Shown: positions 53,355 to 62,776 of the stretch, one piece after another | Position numbering within the stretch: the first letter of the stretch is position 1 | How the letters are laid out: each line of letters starts with the position of its first letter | Source: Flagellimonas algicola | Lineage (GTDB): Bacteria; Bacteroidota; Bacteroidia; Flavobacteriales; Flavobacteriaceae | Direction: 5' to 3' | NCBI RefSeq assembly: GCF_005937185.1 | Contig: NZ_VCNI01000004.1 | Span: 124,001 to 188,000 of the forward strand | Length of the DNA: 64,000 nt | Notes under the pieces: model-generated | What the model was told of the DNA's origin: nothing | Seen by the model: only the letters and a program-made list of their open reading frames with translations | Database searches by the model: none | Position numbers and translations under genes: made by a program

Positions 53355-54436
53355 TGCTGACCATACTGGATAGATACATATTAAAACGTTATCTGGTAAC
53401 CTTCATGGGGATGCTGTTATTGTTTATCCCTATTGGTATCATGGCCAATTTGGCCGAAAAAGTGGGCAAAATCATTGACAATGAGGCTCCTTTGAGCGAG
53501 GTAATCGTGTACTATGGGAATTTTACCCTGGTCATTGGTAATTTGTTGTTGCCCATATTCCTTTTTCTGTCCATTATATTCTTTACTTCCAAATTGGCCA
53601 GTAATACGGAGATTGTGGCCATTTTAAGCTCCGGGGTTTCATATTGGCGGTTTTTGCGGCCCTATTTTATTGGTGCAACCCTAGTAGCCGTGCTTATTTT
53701 TATGATGGGAATGTTCATTGTACCCAACGCAAGCATCGGTTTTAACGAATTTGAGTACAAGTATTTTAAGAAAGGAAGAAAGGTTCAGGAAACCTCCAAT
53801 ATTTTTAATCAACTCAATGAAACCGACTATATATATGTAAGCCGATTTGAACCTAGTCGTAAAGTAGGTTACAACTTCACATTCGAACACTTCGATGTCA
53901 GTAAAAAATTGGATTTTAAAATCTCCGCCTCCAATATTAGATGGGTGGAGAAAGACAGTATTTATAGGTTGACCAATTACGTCAAACGCAAGTTGAGGGA
54001 TAGCATTGAGGTTATGGAAACCCAAAGGAGGCTGGATACACTTTTTACTTTTAAGATAGAGGACCTTACCCCAGTTTCCTACGTTGCGGAAACAAAGAAT
54101 TTATTTGAGCTGAACGAATTTATAAATGACCAAAAAAGTAAGGGGGCTTCCAATATCAACGCATATGTTCTGGTGAAGTATAAGCGCTGGGCCTTACCCA
54201 TAGCTGCTTTTATTCTCACCATTATTGCTGTTGCTGTTTCCTCAGTGAAAAGACGTGGAGGAATGGGACTTAATCTTGCGTTTGGGATTGGGGTAGCCTT
54301 TGTCTATATCTTTTTTGACAAGGTTTTTGGGACCCTTGCAGAACAATCCGGATTTTCGCCGCTATTGGCCGTATTAATCCCCAATCTACTGTTTGGTGCC
54401 TTTGCCGTCTATATGTTGATGAAGGCCAAGAGGTAA
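53354..54436 (+). CDS. LptF/LptG-family permease
   Basis: A 360-residue inner-membrane permease of the LPS export complex (LptB2FG). N-terminal helices (YILKRYLVTFMGMLLLFIPI, NFTLVIGNLLLPIFLFLSII, FLRPYFIGATLVAVLIFMMG) are followed by a periplasmic beta-jellyroll (about 130-260). C-terminal helices are ALPIAAFILTIIAVAVSSVK, LNLAFGIGVAFVYIFFDKVF and LLAVLIPNLLFGAFAVYMLM. It overlaps tgt by one base and is translationally coupled to it. Sequence alone does not separate LptF from LptG. Confidence 0.92.
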   Translation: MLTILDRYILKRYLVTFMGMLLLFIPIGIMANLAEKVGKIIDNEAPLSEVIVYYGNFTLVIGNLLLPIFLFLSIIFFTSKLASNTEIVAILSSGVSYWRFLRPYFIGATLVAVLIFMMGMFIVPNASIGFNEFEYKYFKKGRKVQETSNIFNQLNETDYIYVSRFEPSRKVGYNFTFEHFDVSKKLDFKISASNIRWVEKDSIYRLTNYVKRKLRDSIEVMETQRRLDTLFTFKIEDLTPVSYVAETKNLFELNEFINDQKSKGASNINAYVLVKYKRWALPIAAFILTIIAVAVSSVKRRGGMGLNLAFGIGVAFVYIFFDKVFGTLAEQSGFSPLLAVLIPNLLFGAFAVYMLMKAKR

Positions 54437-54543
54437 ACAATTTCGTTCTCCATTTTTAATAAAGAAATCGCAAAAAGTAGGGGTAGGGGTATCCCCAGAA
54501 TGTTATATATTTGACCCCAATATTTTGTTGAAACCAACTTTTC

Positions 54544-55497
54544 ATGGAGTATCTAGATTTTGAACTTCCCATTAAGGAACTTGAAGAACAACTTCAAAAA
54601 TGTATGATCATTGGGGAAGAGAGCGATGTTGATGTGAGCGAGACATGCCAGCAGATTGAAAAAAAGCTGGAAGAGACCCGAAAGGATATCTACAAAAACT
54701 TGACGGCATGGCAACGGGTGCAACTCTCAAGACACCCTAACAGGCCCTATACCATGGATTACGTTAACGCCATATGTGGGGACACATTTTTGGAATTGCA
54801 CGGGGATAGGACGGTAAAAGATGACAAGGCCATGATTGGTGGATTGGGGAAGATCGGTGATCAGAGCTATATGTTCATTGGTCAGCAAAAAGGATACAAT
54901 ACCAAGACAAGACAATACCGAAATTTTGGGATGGCCAATCCAGAGGGCTATAGAAAGGCATTGCGCCTGATGAAGTCAGCAGAGAAATTTGGTATACCAG
55001 TGGTCTGTTTTATAGATACCCCAGGAGCTTATCCTGGAATTGAGGCAGAAGAAAGAGGACAAGGAGAGGCCATTGCCAGAAATATTCTGGAAATGACCCG
55101 TCTAAAGGTTCCGATTATTGTGGTGATCATTGGTGAAGGAGCTTCAGGTGGAGCTTTGGGTATTGGTGTAGGCGATAAAGTCTTGATGCTGGAAAATACT
55201 TGGTATTCCGTTATTTCTCCCGAATCATGTTCGTCCATCTTATGGCGTAGCTGGGAATTTAAAGAACAGGCTGCCGATGCACTCAAGCTTACGGCCACGG
55301 ATATGAAAAAACAGAAGCTGGTTGACGAAATTGTCAAAGAGCCATTAGGGGGTGCACATGCCAATCGGGACAAGACTTTTGAAACGGTAAAAAACAAGAT
55401 TTCGGCACAATTTGAGGAGCTCAAAAAGTTATCACCAAAAGAATTGGTAAAATCACGGATGGAAAAATATGCTTCCATGGGTGTTTTTAACGGCTAG
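54544..55497 (+). CDS. accA: Acetyl-CoA carboxylase carboxyltransferase subunit alpha
   Basis: A 317-residue carboxyltransferase alpha subunit that transfers carboxyl from biotin to acetyl-CoA in fatty-acid synthesis. Signatures are [97 protein letters not shown] and [20 protein letters not shown], with the oxyanion-hole glycines. Full length. Confidence 0.97.
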   Translation: MEYLDFELPIKELEEQLQKCMIIGEESDVDVSETCQQIEKKLEETRKDIYKNLTAWQRVQLSRHPNRPYTMDYVNAICGDTFLELHGDRTVKDDKAMIGGLGKIGDQSYMFIGQQKGYNTKTRQYRNFGMANPEGYRKALRLMKSAEKFGIPVVCFIDTPGAYPGIEAEERGQGEAIARNILEMTRLKVPIIVVIIGEGASGGALGIGVGDKVLMLENTWYSVISPESCSSILWRSWEFKEQAADALKLTATDMKKQKLVDEIVKEPLGGAHANRDKTFETVKNKISAQFEELKKLSPKELVKSRMEKYASMGVFNG

Positions 55498-55664
55498 CCT
55501 AGCGTTTCTGGCTACTCCTTAATTTTTTCAGTTTTTTTCTTCAAACATTTTACGGTTATTAACATTTTTTGAGAGTTATCAACATTAACTTTGTTAATGA
55601 CCTGTGGACATCACAGTGGGAAAATTTAAAGTTAACTAAAGGTTAAATAACTACTTTCGTAGCT

Positions 55665-57209
55665 ATGGACAAGCCCAGCCCAATTATCGGCCATAAAATC
55701 GACAAGTCGACCATAATCAACTTGGAACGTGGTAAAATTCCACCGCAAGCAGTTGATTTAGAGGAAGTTGTAATTGGAGCCATGATGATTGACAAAAAAG
55801 GAGTGGATGAAGTAATAGATATCTTACATCCCGAAGTCTTCTATAAGGATGCCCATAGATTCATATACGAAGCCATCTTCAAATTGTTCGAATCTTCCGA
55901 ACCAGTGGATTTATTAACCGTTTCGTCCCAATTGAAGAAGGACGGACACCTAGAAGCGGTGGGAGGGGACTTTTATCTCATAAAACTGACCCAAAAAGTG
56001 GCTTCTTCGGCTCATATTGAGTTCCATGCCAGAATCATACTTCAAAAGTACATTCAGAGAAGTCTGATAAAAATTTCCAACGAAATTATTGAAGATGCCT
56101 ATAGCGATTCCACAGATGTATTTGACCTCTTGGACAACGCTGAAGCCAAATTGTATGAGGTTACCCAAGGCAATTTGAAACGCTCCGCCGAGACGGCCCA
56201 GAATTTAGTGATTCAAGCTAAAAAGAAGATTGAGGAGATTTCAAATAAAGAGGGGTTGAGCGGTATTCCTTCCGGATTTGACAAACTGGATAAGCTCACA
56301 TCAGGGTGGCAACCTTCAGATTTGGTTATTGTGGCTGCGAGACCGGGTATGGGTAAAACAGCCCTAACGCTTTCCATGGCGAGAAACATTGCTGTGAACT
56401 CAGAAATCCCCGTGGCTTTTTTCTCTTTGGAAATGTCATCCGTACAGTTAATTACCCGTTTGATTTCTTCGGAAACGGGACTGTCCTCTGAAAAACTGAG
56501 AACAGGCCGGTTGGAAAAGCACGAGTGGGAGCAACTGAACGTAAAGGTAAAAGCTTTGGAGAAAGCACCTTTATTCATTGATGATACCCCATCACTCTCC
56601 ATTTTTGACTTACGAGCAAAAGCCAGACGGTTGGCATCGCAACACAAAATAAGACTCATTGTTATAGATTATCTGCAATTGATGACCGCTGGGGGAAGCC
56701 AAAAAGGCGGAAATAGGGAACAAGAAATTTCAACCATTTCCAGAAACCTAAAGGCGTTGGCCAAAGAATTGAACGTACCGGTCATTGCCTTGTCGCAGCT
56801 TTCCCGGGCTGTGGAAACCCGTGGGGGTAGCAAAAGACCTATTCTATCCGATTTGAGGGAGTCCGGCGCTATTGAGCAAGATGCTGATATTGTTTCCTTT
56901 ATTTACAGGCCGGAATACTATAAAATTGACGAGTGGGACGACGAAGAGCGTACCCCAACCCAAGGTCAGGCAGAATTTATTGTGGCGAAACACAGAAACG
57001 GTGGTTTGGATAATATTAGGTTAAAGTTCATTGGAGCGCTTGGTAAATTTGATAACTTGGATGACTTTGATTCCCCATTTGAATTCCAATCGAAGATGAA
57101 TGCGGATGAAGAGAATCCTTTTGCAACACCCAATTTGCCCAGTACGGATGAGGCTTTTGGCAGTGCAATGAACAGTGACGATGATTCGGATAATGACGTA
57201 CCTTTTTAA
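55665..57209 (+). CDS. dnaB: Replicative DNA helicase
   Basis: A 514-residue DnaB. The N-terminal domain (PPQAVDLEEVVIGAMMIDKK) is followed by a linker and a RecA-type motor: Walker A ARPGMGKTALTLSMARN (about 226-242), IPVAFFSLEMSSVQLITRLI, Walker B LIVIDYLQLM, and DLRESGAIEQDADIVSFIYR with the arginine-finger region. The acidic tail ends SDNDVPF. The 165-base gap before it holds TAACTTTG (55586-55593), a good -7 box. Its last bases overlap the following gene's start region. Confidence 0.97.
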   Translation: MDKPSPIIGHKIDKSTIINLERGKIPPQAVDLEEVVIGAMMIDKKGVDEVIDILHPEVFYKDAHRFIYEAIFKLFESSEPVDLLTVSSQLKKDGHLEAVGGDFYLIKLTQKVASSAHIEFHARIILQKYIQRSLIKISNEIIEDAYSDSTDVFDLLDNAEAKLYEVTQGNLKRSAETAQNLVIQAKKKIEEISNKEGLSGIPSGFDKLDKLTSGWQPSDLVIVAARPGMGKTALTLSMARNIAVNSEIPVAFFSLEMSSVQLITRLISSETGLSSEKLRTGRLEKHEWEQLNVKVKALEKAPLFIDDTPSLSIFDLRAKARRLASQHKIRLIVIDYLQLMTAGGSQKGGNREQEISTISRNLKALAKELNVPVIALSQLSRAVETRGGSKRPILSDLRESGAIEQDADIVSFIYRPEYYKIDEWDDEERTPTQGQAEFIVAKHRNGGLDNIRLKFIGALGKFDNLDDFDSPFEFQSKMNADEENPFATPNLPSTDEAFGSAMNSDDDSDNDVPF

Positions 57210-58530
57210 GATTTCAACTTTGTCATCTCGAGCACAGTCGAGAGGTGACCAATCATGTCAAGCTAAAGTCAGAAACCTCCTTTTCGCATTTTTCCTTTTC
57301 CACTTTTCCTTTTCCATTACAGCTTCCGTTATACTGGTTCCCATGGATGCAGAAAGCCAGGAGAACCATTTAAAAGCCTATGGCATTACCTATTGGGTAT
57401 TGACCAAACAGCAAAAAGTACAGTGGTTGCTCAATTATAGAGGGGGTTCTTTCTTGTTGCCGGACGGAGAGGTTATTCGAAAGGAATGCCAGATTCGAGG
57501 CGTATCCTTTGAGGTTTTGTCGGATGCCCAAGCAGAGGCTATTTTGGATGGGATTAGTAGCCCATCGCAAAACCAAGAAGCGGTCATTTTGGAAAAAGCG
57601 CCCAAAATAGCAGTCTATTCTCCCAAAGGAAACCAACCTTGGGACGATGCGGTGACCATGGTTTTGACCTATGCCGAAATTCCTTACATAACAGTTTATG
57701 ACGAGGAAGTATTGGATAATAAATTGGTCTTGTACGATTGGTTGCACTTGCATCATGAAGATTTTACGGGCCAGTTCGGAAAGTTCTATGGAGCCTACCG
57801 TGCGGCGCCATGGTATATAGAAGGAAAAAGAGAGGCAGAGGAATTGGCCCAAAAATTGGGATTCAATAAAGTCTCAGAAGCAAAAAGAGCTGTTTCACTT
57901 AAAATAAGAAACTATGTGATCGGTGGTGGATTTATGTTTGCCATGTGTTCCGCTACGGATAGTTTCGATATTGCACTGGCAGCAGAGAGCGTGGACATTT
58001 GCGAGCCTATGTTTGATGGAGATCCATCCGATGCCAATTATCAAGGGAAATTAAACTTCGGAAACACGTTTGCCTTTACCAATTTTGTCTTGGAGCGTAA
58101 CCCGCTTCGCTATGAGTTTTCATCTATAGATATGACCAACAAGCGTCGGGACATCCCCAAAGAGTCAGATTATTTTTCTTTGATGGAGTTTTCTGCTAAA
58201 TGGGATCCAGTGCCTACTATGTTGACCCAAAACCACACCACTTTGGTCAAAGGATTTATGGGACAGACTACTTCTTTTACGCGGAACCAGGTGAAGCCTA
58301 CAGTAATGGTTCTCGGTGAAAGCAAGCTCAATGGCGAAGCCCGATACATTCACGGTATTAAGGGGAAAGGGTTCTTTACCTTTTATGGCGGTCATGACCC
58401 TGAAGACTATCAGCATAGGGTAGGGGACCCCAAAACGGAGTTGGAATTGCATCCTACCTCGCCTGGGTATAGACTTATCCTAAATAACGTGCTGTTTCCT
58501 GCCGCTCGAAAAAAGAAGCAAAAGACTTAA
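57193..58530 (+). CDS. Exported asparagine-synthetase-B-like protein of Bacteroidota
   Basis: About 445 residues from ATG 57193, inside the end of dnaB; GTG 57175 or TTG 57220 are other options. An export signal (KVRNLLFAFFLFHFSFSITA) precedes the mature start SVILVPMDAESQENHLKAYG. Further motifs are YWVLTKQQKVQWLLNYRGGS, DWLHLHHEDFTGQFGKFYG, GFMFAMCSATDSFDIALAAE and FFTFYGGHDPEDYQHRVGDP. In databases this family is often labelled asparagine synthetase B, but it lacks the glutaminase and ATP-pyrophosphatase motifs of AsnB, and export makes that role unlikely. The N-terminal pre-region encodes a REP-like palindrome. Confidence 0.8.
   Translation: MTYLFKISTLSSRAQSRGDQSCQAKVRNLLFAFFLFHFSFSITASVILVPMDAESQENHLKAYGITYWVLTKQQKVQWLLNYRGGSFLLPDGEVIRKECQIRGVSFEVLSDAQAEAILDGISSPSQNQEAVILEKAPKIAVYSPKGNQPWDDAVTMVLTYAEIPYITVYDEEVLDNKLVLYDWLHLHHEDFTGQFGKFYGAYRAAPWYIEGKREAEELAQKLGFNKVSEAKRAVSLKIRNYVIGGGFMFAMCSATDSFDIALAAESVDICEPMFDGDPSDANYQGKLNFGNTFAFTNFVLERNPLRYEFSSIDMTNKRRDIPKESDYFSLMEFSAKWDPVPTMLTQNHTTLVKGFMGQTTSFTRNQVKPTVMVLGESKLNGEARYIHGIKGKGFFTFYGGHDPEDYQHRVGDPKTELELHPTSPGYRLILNNVLFPAARKKKQKT
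57222..57249. repeat. REP-like palindrome (Flavobacteria type) at a gene start
   Basis: GTCATCTCGAGC and GTCGAGAGGTGAC form an imperfect palindrome, with TCTCGA-GCACAG-TCGAGA at its core. I recall similar CTCGAG-centred palindromes scattered between genes in Flavobacteriaceae. This one lies between dnaB and the signal peptide of the next protein. Confidence 0.55.
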
Positions 58531-58558
58531 ACAGGGTTTCGGTAAGGTCAAATTGAAA

Positions 58559-58975
58559 TCAATCTTTTTTGACGGAAAGAGGAACTCCCTTGGTTCCAGC
58601 ATAAAAAACAATGATTTCTACAGCTTTGTTTTTTTCGTTGATTCCATAATGCCAGGTGTCCACGAGTTCAACAATAGGGTCACCCGCTTTAAGCCTTAAG
58701 GTATCTTGATTTTCACTGATTACGGTAAGTTTTCCCTTAAGCAGTACGCCGGCATTGATATTGGGGTGTTTGTGCCAGGCCAATTTCGACTTACCGGGAA
58801 TGATGACCTTAACAATAGTAACTTCCGGTTCGAGATTGGAGTATGATGGCAATGGATTACCATTCCAACTTTGGGAAGTTTGGACAAGGGTGGTAAATTG
58901 AATCTCTTTTTGAATGGATTTGCAAGAACCCAGAATCAATAGAAATAGACTTGTAACCAGAACCAACTTTCTCAT
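58559..58975 (-). CDS. Cupin-domain lipoprotein
   Basis: A 138-residue lipoprotein (signal MRKLVLVTSLFLLILGSC) with a single cupin barrel. Motif 1 is KLAWHKHPNINAGVLLKGKL, with a His pair and metal-site geometry; motif 2 is GDPIVELVDTWHYGIN. It probably binds a metal or small ligand in the periplasm. The gene is 13 bases downstream of another cupin-family gene on the same strand, so the two are likely cotranscribed. The function is unknown. Confidence 0.85.
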   Translation of the reverse strand: MRKLVLVTSLFLLILGSCKSIQKEIQFTTLVQTSQSWNGNPLPSYSNLEPEVTIVKVIIPGKSKLAWHKHPNINAGVLLKGKLTVISENQDTLRLKAGDPIVELVDTWHYGINEKNKAVEIIVFYAGTKGVPLSVKKD

Positions 58976-58988
58976 GGTAAATGTAAGG

Positions 58989-59492
58989 CTATAATCTTGT
59001 GAAACTTTTTATGATAGTCGCATGCTCTGGAAATTTTTCCAATAGTTGCTTTCTCTCTGGAAGGACAAAATCCTTAAAATCAAAACCTGGTGAAACTGTG
59101 CAACCCACAAAAGAATAATCATCTGGATTTATGGTTTTTGCTGCAAACCAGTGATTGCCTGGAACTACAAATTGGGGAATTTGACCTTTCTCAAAATCAT
59201 TTCCAATACAGTGCTCGGAGAGTTCCCCCTCTTCGGATATAACATAAAGCATCAAAGGAGAACCAGAGTAAAAATGCCAAATTTCATCCTGTTTGATTTT
59301 ATGAAAGGCAGAATAAGTATCCGAAGTCAACAAAAAATAAATGGACGTGGCATAATTTCTTGAACCTTGATATTCCTTTGGCAATGACTCAGGAGAAACC
59401 TCTCCTTCACTCCTATAGGTCTCTTTAAAATAACCACCTTCGGGGTGAGGGACCAGTTCAAACTTTTCTATTAACAGTTCAATCTGTTTCAT
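58989..59492 (-). CDS. Cupin protein, DUF985 family
   Basis: A 167-residue cytosolic cupin of the DUF985 type. The hallmark start LIEKFELVPHPEGGYFKETY is present, then ATSIYFLLTSDTYSAFHKIK, DEIWHFYSGSPLMLYVISEE, VVPGNHWFAAKTI and SFVGCTVSPGFDFKDFVLPE. Its ligand is unknown. It overlaps the HAD phosphatase gene by four bases and precedes the cupin lipoprotein by 13, forming a three-gene leftward operon. Confidence 0.9.
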   Translation of the reverse strand: MKQIELLIEKFELVPHPEGGYFKETYRSEGEVSPESLPKEYQGSRNYATSIYFLLTSDTYSAFHKIKQDEIWHFYSGSPLMLYVISEEGELSEHCIGNDFEKGQIPQFVVPGNHWFAAKTINPDDYSFVGCTVSPGFDFKDFVLPERKQLLEKFPEHATIIKSFTRL

Positions 59493-60280
59493 ACCAATTG
59501 CTCCAAAATCCGTTCAACCCCATAATCATCATTGCTGGCGGTTTCGTATTTGGCCACCTTTTTTACGTTTGGATGGGCGTTGGCCATGGCGAAACTGTAA
59601 TCGGACAATTCCAACATCTCAAGGTCGTTGTTGTAATCCCCAAAAACCATTACCTCATGCGATGCAAGTCCGTGGTCTTTCATTAGTTTGTCCAAGGCGT
59701 ATCCTTTATGTGCATCCGAGTGATTCAGGTCTACCCAATATAAACCGGACACCTTTACCTTTAGCAAATGTTCCAAATCCTTTAAAGCTGGGTATATATG
59801 GGCTTCCGCATTTTTGTTATGATAAACGGCTATCTTAATGATTTGATCCGTCACATCCCTTAAATTTTTATGGATTTCATAATTGGAGTAGTACTCCTTC
59901 AAGTCTCCAAGAAAAGAAGCGGATTTTTCATCAAAATAAGCGTTGTATTTCCCGCAAAGCATGGCATGTGCTCCTTCAATTTCCTCAATAATACCCAAAA
60001 GCTCGTCTTTAAGGTGCTGTTGTATGGGTGTTACTAAAAGCTCATGCTCCTTCTCCTTGACCAAGGCCCCGTTTTCCGCTATAACCAGGATATCCTCTTT
60101 GATGGGACTAAGTTTGTCCACAATACTGTGATATTGTCTTCCGCTGGCCGCCACAAACTGAATGTTTTTTTGTTGAAGCGCGGCAAAAATTTCGAAAAAC
60201 CTGGGACTCACTTGATGCTTGGAATTTAACAGCGTACCATCCATGTCTGTGACCACCATTTTTATTTGGGAAAAATCCAT
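59489..60280 (-). CDS. Cof-type HAD hydrolase
   Basis: I start at ATG 60280 (MDFSQIKMVVTDMDGTLLNS); a TTG at 60301 would add seven residues. The 263-residue protein has HAD motif I DMDGTLL (nucleophile and acid Asp), motif II VAASGRQ, a IIB cap, a motif III lysine near AHKGYALDKLM, and motif IV VMVFGDYNNDLEMLELSDYS. Cof-type enzymes dephosphorylate small phosphosugars or cofactors. It heads the three-gene operon with the two cupins. Confidence 0.93.
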   Translation of the reverse strand: MDFSQIKMVVTDMDGTLLNSKHQVSPRFFEIFAALQQKNIQFVAASGRQYHSIVDKLSPIKEDILVIAENGALVKEKEHELLVTPIQQHLKDELLGIIEEIEGAHAMLCGKYNAYFDEKSASFLGDLKEYYSNYEIHKNLRDVTDQIIKIAVYHNKNAEAHIYPALKDLEHLLKVKVSGLYWVDLNHSDAHKGYALDKLMKDHGLASHEVMVFGDYNNDLEMLELSDYSFAMANAHPNVKKVAKYETASNDDYGVERILEQLV

Positions 60281-60354
60281 TGATATCAATTTAAGCTGCA
60301 AAGGTATGGGATGTGGGCAGAATGAAGTAAAGTTTATATTATTTTCGCTAGGAA

Positions 60355-60777
60355 ATGAAAGTTTATCAATCGGAAATACAACTTAAGTCTTATCCTAGGG
60401 GATTTCATCTTATAACAGAACAGGTGATGGATGCCTTACCGGAAATTAGGGATATCAAATCAGGTCAACTGCAAGTTTTTATCAAACACACTTCGGCGAG
60501 TCTGACCATTAATGAAAATGCTGACCCAACCGTTCGTTTGGACTTTGAGAGCCATTTTAATCAGATGGTTCCGGAAAATGCACCTTATTATATACACACT
60601 TATGAAGGCCCGGACGACATGCCGGCCCATCTGAAAGCTTCCCTTTTGGGTGCTTCCGTTCTGATACCCATAACCCATGGAAAACTGAACTTGGGTATTT
60701 GGCAGGGAATTTACCTTTGTGAGCATAGGGATCATGCCTCTGGCAGAAAGTTGGTCTTTACGGCTTTTGGAATTTAA
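60355..60777 (+). CDS. yjbQ: YjbQ/UPF0047-family protein
   Basis: A 140-residue protein with the UPF0047 pattern: GFHLITEQVMDALPEIRDIK, SGQLQVFIKHTSASLTINEN, ADPTVRLDFESHFNQMVPEN, MPAHLKASLLGASVLIPITH, KLNLGIWQGIYLCEHRD. Members show weak thiamine-phosphate synthase activity, and their true role is unsettled. The 3' end overlaps the convergent SGNH hydrolase gene by 20 bases. Confidence 0.93.
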   Translation: MKVYQSEIQLKSYPRGFHLITEQVMDALPEIRDIKSGQLQVFIKHTSASLTINENADPTVRLDFESHFNQMVPENAPYYIHTYEGPDDMPAHLKASLLGASVLIPITHGKLNLGIWQGIYLCEHRDHASGRKLVFTAFGI

Positions 60778-61441
60778 ATTCCTTACTGATTTTCTTCACC
60801 CATGCTTTATACATTTTTTTGGATGGATGCAGACTATCTTGGGTCAACATATCAGGATTGACCCTAGCGTTCCTGGAAATTTTGGTGATTTCAATGAATG
60901 AGGTATTCCGTGCATTGGCTTCTTTTTCAATATAGCGGTTGTAGGCTTCCAATTCCTTTACAATTTTGGGCGTGTCTTTAAACCTTGCATAAGGAGTTAC
61001 ACTGTAATCAGGAATGGATAGCACAATCACGTTTTTGGGATTGCCTTTGGCTAGACGGATACTTTTCTCTAAAAGTTCAGAGAACTCTTGTTGAAATTTT
61101 TCAAAGGATTGTCCCCTAAACTGATTGTTGACCCCTATGCAAAGAGAGACCAAATCATAGTTGGGTTTTGGATTTTCGGACGCAACGGCCTCTAAAAGGT
61201 CGGAAGTAGTCCAACCTACAAGGGCAATTACCTTTGGATCTTTTATGGGGATTTTCTTTTTTCGTAATTGGGAACTTAGTTGAAAAGGCCAACTATTGAC
61301 CCTCAATTCGGAAGTACCTTCGGTGTAGCTGTCCCCCAGCGCCAAAAAGGTAATACTATCATTTTGTGCAGCACCGCACAAGGAGAATCCTAGAGCAAGA
61401 AGGATTAAAAACCTGTGGGTGCGATTGTGAATGTGCAACAT
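60758..61441 (-). CDS. SGNH/GDSL-family hydrolase, exported
   Basis: A 227-residue enzyme with a signal peptide (FLILLALGFSLCGAAQ). Block I is ALGDSYTEGTSE with the nucleophile serine, block III is CIGVNNQFRG, and the catalytic Asp-His are in QDSLHPSKKMY. A glycine-containing block II is in VALVGWTTSDLLEAV. It probably hydrolyses esters of carbohydrates or lipids in the periplasm. It ends inside yjbQ on the opposite strand. Confidence 0.92.
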   Translation of the reverse strand: MLHIHNRTHRFLILLALGFSLCGAAQNDSITFLALGDSYTEGTSELRVNSWPFQLSSQLRKKKIPIKDPKVIALVGWTTSDLLEAVASENPKPNYDLVSLCIGVNNQFRGQSFEKFQQEFSELLEKSIRLAKGNPKNVIVLSIPDYSVTPYARFKDTPKIVKELEAYNRYIEKEANARNTSFIEITKISRNARVNPDMLTQDSLHPSKKMYKAWVKKISKEFKFQKP

Positions 61442-61457
61442 TCATATAAAATACAAA

Positions 61458-61479
61458 AACCCACTCAAATGAGTGGGTT
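61458..61479 (-). terminator. Terminator after rplT
   Basis: AACCCACTCA (61458-61467) and TGAGTGGGTT (61470-61479) form a 10-bp stem with a two-base loop, followed leftward by TTTGTATTTT. It ends the thrS-infC-rpmI-rplT unit. Confidence 0.88.
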
Positions 61480-61510
61480 CTTGATAAGCGGGGTAAGTTT
61501 ATATTAACTC

Positions 61511-61855
61511 TTATTTTACTCTTTCAACGATGGCCTTAAAGGCATCGGGGTGGTTCATGGCCAAATCGGCAAGAACTTTTCTGTTCAATTCTATACCGTT
61601 GGATTTAACCTTCCCCATAAATTGAGAGTAGGACATTCCGTGCATTCTTGCCCCTGCATTGATACGGGTAATCCAAAGTGCGCGGAAATTACGTTTTTTG
61701 TTTCGTCTATCACGGTAAGCATAAAGCATTGCTTTTTCTACCGCATTTTTGGCTACTGTCCAAACGTTTTTACGTCTTCCAAAGTAACCTTTGGCTTGCT
61801 TCATTACCTTTTTTCTTCTGGCTCTAGAAGCAACTGAATTTACTGATCTTGGCAT
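61511..61855 (-). CDS. rplT: 50S ribosomal protein L20
   Basis: A 114-residue L20: [80 protein letters not shown]. It is needed early in 50S assembly and in other bacteria also represses its operon by binding the mRNA leader. It is the last gene of infC-rpmI-rplT, 90 bases after rpmI, and is followed by a terminator. Confidence 0.98.
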   Translation of the reverse strand: MPRSVNSVASRARRKKVMKQAKGYFGRRKNVWTVAKNAVEKAMLYAYRDRRNKKRNFRALWITRINAGARMHGMSYSQFMGKVKSNGIELNRKVLADLAMNHPDAFKAIVERVK

Positions 61856-61945
61856 AATGTTTCATTTTTTTGTAGCAGGCGGTCAATTTTTGACTCTTTT
61901 AAGGCCTGACTCCATGGTTAATAATTAATGTACCGGGTTGAACAA

Positions 61946-62143
61946 TTATTTTAAACGTAATTGTTCCTTAATACTGTTGACATCTGACTCATGCACCAAT
62001 GTGGAGTGTGTCAACTTAAGCTTACGCTTTTTCGATTTTTTGGTCAAAATATGACTCTTAAAAGCGTGCTTTCTTTTGATTTTACCAGTTCCGGTAAGCT
62101 TAAATCGCTTTTTGGCACTGGATTTTGTTTTCATTTTAGGCAT
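61946..62143 (-). CDS. rpmI: 50S ribosomal protein L35
   Basis: A 65-residue, strongly basic L35: [40 protein letters not shown], then [20 protein letters not shown]. It lies between infC and rplT in the conserved order. Confidence 0.98.
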   Translation of the reverse strand: MPKMKTKSSAKKRFKLTGTGKIKRKHAFKSHILTKKSKKRKLKLTHSTLVHESDVNSIKEQLRLK

Positions 62144-62191
62144 TTTCTCCTCTTTATAAATTGTACCGAATAAGCTTCGGTATCCCGCTTC

Positions 62192-62746
62192 CTATTTTTT
62201 GGTCTTGGGTGCAATGAACATGGTCATTCGCTTACCCTCTAACTTTGGCATCTGTTCCACCTTCCCGAGCTCCTCTAGTTCTTGTGCCAATCGTAATAAT
62301 AAAATCTCACCTTGATCCTTGTAAACAATGGATCGTCCTTTAAAAAAGACATAGGCTTTCAATTTGGCGCCATCCTTTAGGAACTTTTCCGCATGTCGCT
62401 TTTTAAACGCATAGTCATGATCGTCCGTTTGCGGACCAAACCGAATTTCCTTTACAATTACTTTGGTGGCCTTGGCCTTCATGGCCTTCTCCCTTTTCTT
62501 TTGTTCGTAAAGGAACTTCTTGTAATCTATAATTTTACAAACCGGTGGATTTGCTTTTGGAGAAATCTCCACCAAATCCAACTCCAATTCATTGGCCTTG
62601 GCCATGGCTTTGGAAATAGGATATACTCCTACTTCTACATTATCCCCAACTAGCCTAACCTCAGGGGCCGTGATTTTGTCATTGATATTATGAGGGTTTT
62701 TATTTTCCCTCCTGGGTTGGGGTCTAAATCTTCTTCGTATTGCTAT
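62192..62746 (-). CDS. infC: Translation initiation factor IF-3, non-AUG start
   Basis: From the ATG at 62605 only 137 residues are read, which would lack most of the N-domain. The frame continues upstream with [20 protein letters not shown] and [20 protein letters not shown], the expected IF-3 N-terminus. The only codons before the in-frame TAA (two codons upstream) are GTC and ATA, so the start is most likely ATA at 62746-62744, giving 184 residues. Rare start codons on infC are known (AUU in E. coli), because IF-3 rejects them and so limits its own synthesis. The C-domain is complete ([24 protein letters not shown] segment, [13 protein letters not shown]). Confidence 0.93.
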   Translation of the reverse strand: MAIRRRFRPQPRRENKNPHNINDKITAPEVRLVGDNVEVGVYPISKAMAKANELELDLVEISPKANPPVCKIIDYKKFLYEQKKREKAMKAKATKVIVKEIRFGPQTDDHDYAFKKRHAEKFLKDGAKLKAYVFFKGRSIVYKDQGEILLLRLAQELEELGKVEQMPKLEGKRMTMFIAPKTKK

Positions 62747-62776
62747 GACTTATACTTTTTAATTAAACTAAAATTT

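Noticed and set aside
57175..58530. True asparagine synthetase B
   Set aside because: The protein has an export signal and lacks the N-terminal cysteine glutaminase and the SGGxDS ATP motif; the database name seems to be a legacy label.
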